Assembly (NCBI GenBank): GCA_023393165.1 | Contig: JAEWMJ010000002.1 | Location: 1 to 64,000 of the forward strand | Source of the DNA: Bacillota bacterium | Lineage (GTDB): Bacteria > Bacillota > Clostridia > Christensenellales > Christensenellaceae | DNA: 64,000 nt | Direction of reading: 5' to 3' | In this document: positions 57,667 to 64,000 of the stretch, in pieces | How the letters are laid out: every line of letters begins with the position of its first letter | Numbering within the stretch: position 1 is the stretch's first letter | Notes under the pieces: model-generated | Databases searched by the model: none | Told to the model about the DNA's origin: nothing | What the model saw: only the letters and a program-made list of their open reading frames with translations | Program-made: the position numbers and the translations under genes

Positions 57667-58431
57667 ATGATGAAGAACATTAAGAAACGTTTGGTTGGCC
57701 TGACAGCAATAGCGGCAAGCGCGGCATTAGTGTTTTCTGTGACAACAACAGCGCTGGCGGCAGGCCGGGACTATATGCAGAGCGCACCGGTGCAGGCCGG
57801 TACAAACGCGGCGGGACCGGGCAGCTGCAGAAATAATCCGTCTGATTTCTTCACCCAGAACGGTGGAAAATCTTTCAGTATAACCGACCTTGAGAATATA
57901 CTGGGTAAATTCTGCGACAAGGGTTCGCTCAATGCGCCAAAGGATCCTTCAAGTCCAGACAGTCAGACCCCTGCGCCAACGGCAGCCCCGACAAGCGCTC
58001 CAACGGCTGCGCCTTCCGGGTCCAACGCCCCGGCCACTGCTCCCGATAATCTGTCCGCCATGGAAGAACAGATGGTGCAGCTTGTGAACAGCGAGAGAAG
58101 CAAAGCAGGCGCACCCGCACTGAAGGCAAATGCCGATCTGGCGAATATGGCCCGAGTAAAATCGCAGGATATGATAAACAACGGATATTTCTCGCACAAT
58201 TCGCCCACATATGGCAGCCCGTTTGATATGATGAATACCTTCGGGATTTCCTTCAGGACTGCCGGTGAAAATATAGCGATGAATCAGTCGGTAGAGGCTG
58301 CGCATGCTTCCCTCATGAATTCCGACGGTCACCGCGCCAATATCCTGAACCCTGCCTTTACGCAGATCGGTATAGGGATCGTATCGGACGGTCACGGCAA
58401 CCTGTATATCACGCAGGAGTTCATCGGATAA
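57667..58431 (+). CDS. Secreted CAP-domain (SCP/PR-1) protein, YkwD-like
   Basis: The 254-residue protein has a signal peptide (about 1-33, ending ALAAG), a 90-residue region with NGGKSFSITDLENILGKF, a Pro/Thr/Ala linker (about 100-130) and a C-terminal CAP domain (about 135-254). The domain holds the family His in GYFSHNSP, Glu in TAGENIAMNQ and the final His in SDGHRANILNP. Bacterial CAP proteins of the YkwD type occur in vegetative cells and spores; their activity is unclear. GGAGG lies 8 bases before the chosen ATG. Confidence 0.87.
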   Translation: MMKNIKKRLVGLTAIAASAALVFSVTTTALAAGRDYMQSAPVQAGTNAAGPGSCRNNPSDFFTQNGGKSFSITDLENILGKFCDKGSLNAPKDPSSPDSQTPAPTAAPTSAPTAAPSGSNAPATAPDNLSAMEEQMVQLVNSERSKAGAPALKANADLANMARVKSQDMINNGYFSHNSPTYGSPFDMMNTFGISFRTAGENIAMNQSVEAAHASLMNSDGHRANILNPAFTQIGIGIVSDGHGNLYITQEFIG

Positions 58432-58456
58432 CCGCATGACTCTTTTCCACAAAAAG

Positions 58457-58481
58457 CCTCCGTATCGCTCGGAGGTTTTTT
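58457..58481 (+). terminator. Terminator of the CAP-domain gene
   Basis: CCTCCG (58457-58462) pairs with CGGAGG (58470-58475), followed by six T. Confidence 0.75.
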
Positions 58482-58654
58482 ATATGCAATTTATTTTGTG
58501 CTCAAAGCATAATCAATTTTTCCAATCAGAATAATATACAAACCGTTGTAAACAATCCCGCGAAACCGACATATCTATAAATTGCAAATACAATCGGATG
58601 GCTGAACCGCTCGAACGAATTTCTTGTTATAAAAAAATCCAGGGAGGAATTATT

Positions 58655-59068
58655 ATGAAAAAAAGAAGATTTGCATATCTATCCGTGATCGCCTTGCTGA
58701 TATGCGCGTTTTTGCTTATGGGATTCAGTTGCAGCATATCCACCGCAAACATTCAAAATGCGACGATGACCACAGGCGTGGATGAAAACGGAAAACCGCT
58801 GGACAGCGTTAATGAGTATCCCGTGAATACGGCAGTGTTTGTAAGCGCCGAACTCCATAATGCTCCGGAGGACACCACAATTACATTCAAGTGGTATTAC
58901 GGGGAGCGGCAAATAGGCGAATACAGCCTCTCCAATACCCTTTCGGACCAGTATATCAATGGCTATATTACCGCCGATTCCATGTTGCAGTCCGGCAGCT
59001 ACAGCGTGGAAATCTATATCGACGAGCGTAACGAACCGGATGCGACGCTGGAATTCACCGTCCGGTAA
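58655..59068 (+). CDS. Small exported or lipid-anchored protein
   Basis: The 137-residue protein has a signal-like N-terminus (KKRR, then a hydrophobic stretch to residue 25) with MGFSC as an imperfect lipobox. The remainder is beta-rich with TTITFKWYYGERQIGEYS and SGSYSVEIYIDE, which resembles an immunoglobulin-like fold with a paired Trp-Tyr core. I do not recognise a family. AGGGAGG lies upstream of the ATG at 58655. It is 14 bp from the next gene and likely co-transcribed with it. Confidence 0.65.
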   Translation: MKKRRFAYLSVIALLICAFLLMGFSCSISTANIQNATMTTGVDENGKPLDSVNEYPVNTAVFVSAELHNAPEDTTITFKWYYGERQIGEYSLSNTLSDQYINGYITADSMLQSGSYSVEIYIDERNEPDATLEFTVR

Positions 59069-59082
59069 AGGGGGGATTTCAT

Positions 59083-59508
59083 ATGGAAAAACCGGAATTG
59101 ATCCGCATTATTACAGAGCAATACAAGGCTCTTGGAGTCGTTTGCATACAGGGCGGTACAGCCGATATTACCGTTGACCAGGAAGTTCTGGGCGCCAAAC
59201 TCACAGACGAGATGATTAAAATCCATTACCAGAATTCCGTACTGATCAGCGAAGACGATCAGACGGTTTACTTTTGGGAGCAGGCAAAAAATATCAAATC
59301 GGGGTTTTCGTTCGGACGGAGAGCCGAAAGCCGCTCTAAGCCGGATACGGCGCTCAGAAAAGTGAAATCCGTACAATCGGGGATTGAAGGCAGGGCATAT
59401 GAGATCGAATTTGACATTGGCCGTCTCAGTAAAATTGTAAAAACAAACGCGATCCGGTACGGATTCAAATTAAAGACGGTTTCGAGCAAAAAAATGGCGT
59501 CCTACTGA
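59083..59508 (+). CDS. Hypothetical protein
   Basis: A 141-residue soluble protein without a signal peptide or membrane helix. It starts EKPELIRIITEQYKALGV and contains a strand-rich centre with LISEDDQTVYFWEQ, then a basic region (FGRRAESRSK) and a further strand-helix part ending in Lys/Ser. AAGGGGGG lies 7 bases before the ATG. It is the partner of the exported protein upstream (14 bp apart). No family recognised. Confidence 0.65.
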   Translation: MEKPELIRIITEQYKALGVVCIQGGTADITVDQEVLGAKLTDEMIKIHYQNSVLISEDDQTVYFWEQAKNIKSGFSFGRRAESRSKPDTALRKVKSVQSGIEGRAYEIEFDIGRLSKIVKTNAIRYGFKLKTVSSKKMASY

Positions 59509-59542
59509 TCATGCGGCACAACAGCCTTCATTGCATCATCCT

Positions 59543-60637
59543 TTATACAAAATAATAAAAGGTATCCCAGGCCGGAATGCCGGGGAAATGGCGTATATAA
59601 ACCCTGTAATCCGGCCTGATTTTTTTCACCAGAAGCGGTATTGCAAAAAGGTCCCTGCTTCTGTGATACGCGGCGGCAATGATCTTTGGTTTGTATCTCG
59701 CTATCGTCTTTTCCGCGCCCAAAAGCGCCTCCGCCTCCTGCCCTTCCACATCCAGTTTGATCAATGTCGCCTCGCTTCCGCCCAGTATATTGTCTATGGA
59801 ATCCGCGGCAACGGTCACGCTTCCTCCTTCGTCAAAGGAAGAATTCCTTCCGGCGCGGGACGCGAACGGTATCTCATCCTTTGCGCTGTGCAGGCCAAGA
59901 TGCAGGCATTCTATACTCTTCATCCCCTGGGTGTTGCCAACGAGTCTCCTGTAATTCTTTATATCCGGTTCCACGGCGATTATTTTCCTGTATCCTTTTA
60001 CGCTTTGTACAAACTCCAGTACCGTGTCTCCCGTATAAGCGCCCCCGTCGAAATAAACCTCTCCGCCGTGTGGCGCCAGAATGTCCCTGAAAGCTTCCGC
60101 CGTAGGGATCTCACAGTCTTTTAAATACTTGATTTTTCCGCTTATCTTATAATCCAAACCGCATATAAAAGTTTTTTGCGACAGATTATCTTCCAGGAAT
60201 TCAAAAACCTGCTCCAGTTTTTCACGGTTTTCATGAAAATACTTCAGGTCAAACAATTCAGCTCCCATCAGCGGAACATCCGGCGCATAAAGTTCCTGCT
60301 CGCCCGCGATCCGCTCGATATTCCGGATCACTTCAGGCCGGCCGGTCCCGAAAGCAACAAGAACAATCATATTTCCAAAATAGTTCTTTGCCTGCGCGTA
60401 ATTGGTCACCGGATACCCTCTGAACATATGGTTGCGGCAAAAATCGTCGCTGGCGAATATGCCTGCAACCTTAATATTTTTATCTGTACAAACATCGAGT
60501 ATTTTATCTGCTCCGTTGCCCATTCCGTATAGGACAATCGGCTTTTGGGCATTTTTAAGATGCTCCCAGACTGAAATATTTTCGCTTAACTCCAATAAAT
60601 ATTCACTCCCGGTTCGTTTTATATATGATCGTACCAT
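59543..60637 (-). CDS. FkbM-family methyltransferase with N-terminal sugar-nucleotide-like region
   Basis: The 364-residue protein has an N-terminal Rossmann-like region (about 30-130: IVLYGMGNGADKILD) similar to those in glycan-modifying proteins, followed by an FkbM methyltransferase domain (about 180-345) with YFDGGAYTGDTVLEF as SAM motif I, AVEPDIKNYRRL, and IKLDVEGQEAEAL as the family signature. It likely methylates a sugar of a surface glycan. It is near the spore-surface island, but no sigma-K pattern is seen before it, so a link is speculative. Confidence 0.83.
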   Translation of the reverse strand: MVRSYIKRTGSEYLLELSENISVWEHLKNAQKPIVLYGMGNGADKILDVCTDKNIKVAGIFASDDFCRNHMFRGYPVTNYAQAKNYFGNMIVLVAFGTGRPEVIRNIERIAGEQELYAPDVPLMGAELFDLKYFHENREKLEQVFEFLEDNLSQKTFICGLDYKISGKIKYLKDCEIPTAEAFRDILAPHGGEVYFDGGAYTGDTVLEFVQSVKGYRKIIAVEPDIKNYRRLVGNTQGMKSIECLHLGLHSAKDEIPFASRAGRNSSFDEGGSVTVAADSIDNILGGSEATLIKLDVEGQEAEALLGAEKTIARYKPKIIAAAYHRSRDLFAIPLLVKKIRPDYRVYIRHFPGIPAWDTFYYFV

Positions 60638-60669
60638 TTTTATTTCAAATTTAAAACCCAGGAGTAAAA

Positions 60670-60694
60670 AAAACTGCCCCTAACAGGCAGTTTT
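60670..60694 (-). terminator. Terminator of the ABC importer operon
   Basis: AAACTGCC and GGCAGTTT pair around seven bases; on the minus strand eight T follow. It is 17 bp after the ATPase stop. Confidence 0.75.
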
Positions 60695-60710
60695 CGAATT
60701 TTTTCCAGCG

Positions 60711-61727
60711 TTATCCTATTTTTAAACAGTTCCTTTTTTCTATGGACAAAAAAACCTCCTGGTTCGTATGATACAGCTGAAAACTTCTGAAAAGAACATC
60801 CGCCTTTATTTTTACGCCGTTTGCGTCAATCGTATAGCGTAAAACATTTCCGTGGGGCGTGTTGTCTTTTATAACGCCTTCGATCTGATAATAGTTCTCA
60901 TTCTCTTCTTTTCTGCCTGCTGTGATTTCGATCGTTTCAGGCCTTATGGCAACGACAGCGGAGGACTTTTCCCGTCCTCCCGTGAGCCTGTTAAATTCGT
61001 CGGGCGACAATATATTGTAATGCCCAATAAAGCTGGCCGCAAAGCTTGTTTTTGGAGCGGTATACATATCGACCGGAGTGCCGGATTGCACGATTCGACC
61101 TTCGTTAAACAAATGAATAACATCGGAAAGCACCATGGCTTCATTCTGGTCATGCGTGACAAAAATGGTGGTGATCTTCAGTTCCTGATGTATTTCCTTG
61201 ATCCGGGCCTGCAGCGATCTTCTCAGTTTGGCGTCAATAGCGCTCAACGGCTCATCCAGCAGCAGTACCTTTGGTTCGCATACGATCGCGCGCGCAAGCG
61301 CCACGCGCTGCTGTTGGCCTCCGGAAAGCTGCGCCGGGTAATGCTTTTCTTTGCCTTCAAGATCAACCATCTTGATTACGGAGGCTGCTCTTTCCTCAAT
61401 CAGTTGATGATCCAGCTTTTTCATTTTCAGGCCGAATACGATATTCTCCGCTGCCGTGAGATTTGGGAAGAGGCTGTACTGCTGAAAAACCATACCGATA
61501 TTTCTTTTCTGCGGCGGCATATCCGTAATATTCTCGCCGTCTAAATAAATCCTTCCTTCACTGAGTTCCTCCAGCCCGGCAAGGCAGCGCAGCAGAGTGC
61601 TTTTGCCGCAGCCGGACGGGCCCAGTAATGTTACAAAATTGCCTTTTTCTATAGACAGATTGACGTTTTTCAGCACCTCTGCATTGCCGTAGCGTTTTTC
61701 CAGGTGTGCGATTTCTATATAAGACAT
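60711..61727 (-). CDS. ABC transporter ATPase (PotA/FbpC/PhnT-like)
   Basis: The 338-residue protein has an N-terminal ABC domain with Walker A GPSGCGKST near residue 36, Q-loop, signature LSGGQQQRVALARA near 134 and Walker B LLDEPLSAID near 155, and a C-terminal TOBE-like regulatory region (about 235-338) with VAIRPETIEI. It powers import with the two permeases upstream. Substrates of this class include polyamines, iron, thiamine and phosphonates. AGGAGG lies 8 bases before the ATG. Confidence 0.9.
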   Translation of the reverse strand: MSYIEIAHLEKRYGNAEVLKNVNLSIEKGNFVTLLGPSGCGKSTLLRCLAGLEELSEGRIYLDGENITDMPPQKRNIGMVFQQYSLFPNLTAAENIVFGLKMKKLDHQLIEERAASVIKMVDLEGKEKHYPAQLSGGQQQRVALARAIVCEPKVLLLDEPLSAIDAKLRRSLQARIKEIHQELKITTIFVTHDQNEAMVLSDVIHLFNEGRIVQSGTPVDMYTAPKTSFAASFIGHYNILSPDEFNRLTGGREKSSAVVAIRPETIEITAGRKEENENYYQIEGVIKDNTPHGNVLRYTIDANGVKIKADVLFRSFQLYHTNQEVFLSIEKRNCLKIG

Positions 61728-61730
61728 GGG

Positions 61731-62519
61731 TTATTCCTCCTGTAAATCGTTTTTGTTTCTGTAGAAGAAAACAAAAAGGGAGATTGCAAGCGTAACCAAG
61801 AATAAAATAACAATGATCGCGCTGGTAAGCTGCCCGGACATAAACATCGCCCTGTACATATATATCTGCGCGGTTTCGAAATAATTTCCGCCTACGATAT
61901 TGATCACTACGAAATCGCCGAAGATGATGGACATCACCAGCATTGCGGAAATCGTGATCCCCGAAAAGATATTCGGAACCACAACCCTGAAAAATGAGTA
62001 CAGTTTTCCGGCGCCCAGCATCTGCGCCGCCTCTATCAGACGGGACGCGTTTACCGCATTCAGGCTGTTCCGGATGCCCTGGTAAATATACGGCAGAACA
62101 ACTACGCTGTAGGTTGCGGTAAGCATCAGGATACGGTTTGAGAGGAACCCCGGCGCGTCCGCATACAGTGCCAGCACGGAAATCGCCAGAACAATTCCCT
62201 GTACTGCGTACGGGATCGTGCAAATGATCTGCATATATTTGTCTGCGCGCGGCACGTAAACAACGACCACATACATCGCCAGCAATACCGCGAGTGTGCT
62301 GACGAAAATTGGGAGTACGGAGATGATTATGGAGCGCAGTATGGACGTCCAGAAATCCGGGTCGGACAGGATCTGCCCATAATAGGAAAATGTCAGCCCC
62401 CGGGGCAGCACCTCGTTCCATTCCGCAAAAACAGAATAGAGAAAGGTCAACGCCAGCGGAACGATTAAATATAAGCATATGAGGATGATGACAGGTTTTG
62501 CGGTTTTACTTTTTTTCAT
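61731..62519 (-). CDS. ABC transporter permease (PotC/PhnV-like)
   Basis: A 262-residue membrane protein with six likely helices and the EAA-type loop ASRLIEAAQMLGAGKLYSFFRVVVPNIFSG near residue 165 that contacts the ATPase. It starts within the end of the first permease gene (14-bp overlap) and ends three bases before the ATPase ATG. Confidence 0.9.
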   Translation of the reverse strand: MKKSKTAKPVIILICLYLIVPLALTFLYSVFAEWNEVLPRGLTFSYYGQILSDPDFWTSILRSIIISVLPIFVSTLAVLLAMYVVVVYVPRADKYMQIICTIPYAVQGIVLAISVLALYADAPGFLSNRILMLTATYSVVVLPYIYQGIRNSLNAVNASRLIEAAQMLGAGKLYSFFRVVVPNIFSGITISAMLVMSIIFGDFVVINIVGGNYFETAQIYMYRAMFMSGQLTSAIIVILFLVTLAISLFVFFYRNKNDLQEE

Positions 62520-63375
62520 ACAGCGCCGCCCCCCTGGTTTTTTTTAATATTCTGTCATTCGTAAAGATTGCAAGCACCATCAGCGCCATCAACACGACCG
62601 CCAGCGCCGATCCGAATTCTTTATGCTGCGTTACGTCGCCCACAAACTGTTCTGATATACGTATGGGCAGCAGGGAAAAATTGCCTTGCAGAAGGGCGTA
62701 CGCAGTGGCATATGCGGCCAGCGCATTCGCGAACAATACGCTTAATGTGCCTAAGATACTGGGCATCAACACCGGGATCGCCACTTTGGTCCAGTATTTA
62801 AAAGAACTCCCGCCCAAAAGCCGCACGGACTCCCGCCACTCGTTTCGAAGGCCGTCGAATGCGGGAATCAGCAGAAGGGTTGCAAGCGGAATCTGGAAAT
62901 AGATATATGTAATCATCAACCCCCATACGTTGTACAGGTCAAAATCCGCAAGAAACCCTATTCCGGCCTGTTTCCCAAACATCACCGCCACGCCCGCGCT
63001 TCCCAAAAGAATGATATAAGCAAAAGCAAGCGGAATCCCCGCAAAGTTGGACGTCATATTGAGTATGCTCAAGAAAAATGTTTTTGTTTTCCCCTTGCTC
63101 CCGTGCGCGGCATTCGCCCCAAAGAATCCGACCAGGATACCGATCAGCGCGGAACACACGGAAACGATTAAACTGTTCATTATAGCCTGCTGATAGAGCC
63201 TTCTTGAAAAAACCGAAATAAAATTATCCAGCGTAAATCCAAAAGCTCCTTCGGGCATGAAGCTGCGGACCAGTATTGTTGCAAGAGGGACAATCAGGTA
63301 AAGCGCAACAATAACCGCAAAAGGCGCCAGCGCAGCCAAATATAATTTCGGCTTGCTTTGATTATACTTTTTCAA
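62506..63375 (-). CDS. ABC transporter permease (PotB/PhnU-like)
   Basis: A 289-residue membrane protein with six or seven helices and an EAA-like loop (WRESVRLLGGSSFKYWTKVAIPVLMPSILG) near residue 188. I chose the TTG at 63375, with GGGAG 9 bases upstream inside the end of the preceding gene; it overlaps that gene by 14 bp. The binding protein of this importer is not in the window and may lie beyond the right edge. Confidence 0.87.
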   Translation of the reverse strand: MKKYNQSKPKLYLAALAPFAVIVALYLIVPLATILVRSFMPEGAFGFTLDNFISVFSRRLYQQAIMNSLIVSVCSALIGILVGFFGANAAHGSKGKTKTFFLSILNMTSNFAGIPLAFAYIILLGSAGVAVMFGKQAGIGFLADFDLYNVWGLMITYIYFQIPLATLLLIPAFDGLRNEWRESVRLLGGSSFKYWTKVAIPVLMPSILGTLSVLFANALAAYATAYALLQGNFSLLPIRISEQFVGDVTQHKEFGSALAVVLMALMVLAIFTNDRILKKTRGAALYEKK

Positions 63376-64000
63376 ACATATCAACTCCCAATTCGCAAAT
63401 ATCTTTCATGTCCCCGGATTTTCTGATGGCCAGAAGCCTGCAAAGTATGGGCGCTATAAAAAGCTGGGGCAAAGGTTCTTCGCTTATAAGCCCGGCCTTT
63501 TTCTTAACCTGGTCTGAAAAGATGTAAAGCGGAACTATCCTTTGTTCCTGCGTGTTGCCTCCGTGCAATCCATATTCGCTCATCCCGTGATCCGAAGTAA
63601 CCAGGATGTTATATCCCCACTTGAGCCAAAGAGGCATTATGGTGGAAAGCACAACATTCAGTTTTGCAATGGTACTGTAGTATATAAGCGAGTTGCACCC
63701 CTCTTTATGTCCTGCGTCGTCTACATTCATGGAATGCACCAGCAAAAAATCAGGATCAAAGGATCCCCGCAAATATTCGGCGTCCGAAAAAACGTGGGAA
63801 TCCGGATAGCTGTCTTCAAAATAATAAATGCCGTGATTTATCGCGCCGTCGTGCATCAGCCTGATTCTGTCGTCCGTATGCTGAAAAGGCGCGCGGGTAT
63901 ATAGTTCGCTGATCCAGTAATAGGCGGATGCGGCGGTTGTAAGGCCGTTTTCCCTGCACAACTCAAATACGCTCTGAAACTTTGACATCCGGACCGTCAG
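63362..64000 (-). CDS. Alkaline-phosphatase-superfamily phosphodiesterase (partial)
   Basis: The frame is open to the right edge, so the N-terminus is missing; 212 codons are visible. Metal-site segments of the nucleotide pyrophosphatase/phosphodiesterase type are present: VDDAGHKEG (Asp and His), TSDHGMSE (Asp-His) and the later His in GLHGGN. It would hydrolyse a phosphate mono- or diester, or a phosphonate. It overlaps a permease gene, and the ABC class would fit uptake of a phosphonate or organophosphate, but iron or polyamine import remains possible. Confidence 0.8.
   Translation of the reverse strand: MTVRMSKFQSVFELCRENGLTTAASAYYWISELYTRAPFQHTDDRIRLMHDGAINHGIYYFEDSYPDSHVFSDAEYLRGSFDPDFLLVHSMNVDDAGHKEGCNSLIYYSTIAKLNVVLSTIMPLWLKWGYNILVTSDHGMSEYGLHGGNTQEQRIVPLYIFSDQVKKKAGLISEEPLPQLFIAPILCRLLAIRKSGDMKDICELGVDMFEKV

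Noticed and set aside
1..64000. tRNA, rRNA, insertion sequences, phage genes
   Set aside because: None recognised on reading both strands; no transposase, integrase or structural RNA signature was seen, though a covariance-model search was not possible.

Overview
The window looks like chromosome of a spore-forming, anaerobic-type Gram-positive bacterium (Bacillota, most likely Clostridia). The grounds are strong AGGAGG-type ribosome sites, many intrinsic terminators, lipobox substrate-binding proteins, two DUF2935 proteins, a BlaI/BlaR1 pair, a VanW protein, and a BclA-like collagen-repeat spore-surface protein with mother-cell-type promoters. Base composition is moderate. I see no rRNA, tRNA, insertion sequence, prophage or CRISPR array. 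The genus cannot be named from this evidence.

Bases 1-41052 are dominated by carbohydrate uptake and catabolism. Three ribose-type ABC systems are present. System A (9888 down to 1, minus strand, with a divergent SorC-type regulator at 10237-11199) combines ATPase, permease and binding protein with a cupin, a zinc alcohol dehydrogenase, a class II aldolase/4-epimerase, a UlaE-type 3-epimerase, an FGGY kinase and the E1 alpha and beta subunits of a TPP-dependent 2-oxoacid dehydrogenase. This set fits pentitol to L-xylulose to L-xylulose-5-P to L-ribulose-5-P to D-xylulose-5-P. System B (29809 down to 22895) has binding protein, ATPase, permease, a tagatose/psicose-3-epimerase-type enzyme, an FGGY kinase and a FucA-type aldolase, which suggests ketose 1-phosphate cleavage. 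Beside it is a DeoR regulator, an orphan sugar ABC ATPase and DhaK/DhaL (22697 down to 18628). System C (38802 down to 32932) has an IolE-like TIM-barrel enzyme, binding protein, Gfo/Idh/MocA oxidoreductase, ATPase and permease. It is preceded by a 663-residue LacI-type regulator whose C-terminal half is a second copy of the system C binding protein.

Housekeeping and mixed genes fill 11.3-18.6 kb (nitroreductase, xpt, acyltransferase, ndk, DUF4491, DUF2935, MFS, L,D-transpeptidase), 30.3-32.8 kb (membrane protein, methyltransferase, patatin) and 41.3-51.9 kb (BlaI/BlaR1-like pair, VanW, uridine-kinase-like protein, XRE/membrane pair, nadE, DUF2935).

Bases 52.9-57.5 kb form a spore-surface island. 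It holds three small paralogous proteins that I do not recognise, a BclA-like protein, and a TPR-containing family 2 glycosyltransferase. Five of six promoters in the island fit AC-N17-(C/T)ATANNNTA, the sigma-K pattern. A CAP-domain protein, two small proteins, an FkbM methyltransferase and an ABC importer operon with an alkaline-phosphatase-superfamily enzyme (cut by the right edge) complete the window.

The strongest leads are the LacI-binding-protein fusion with its TTTACG(C/T)AAA operators, the spore-surface island with its shared promoters and one promoter lacking a gene, the GC-rich hairpins that follow all three ribose-type binding-protein genes, and the orphan sugar ATPase attached to DhaKL.
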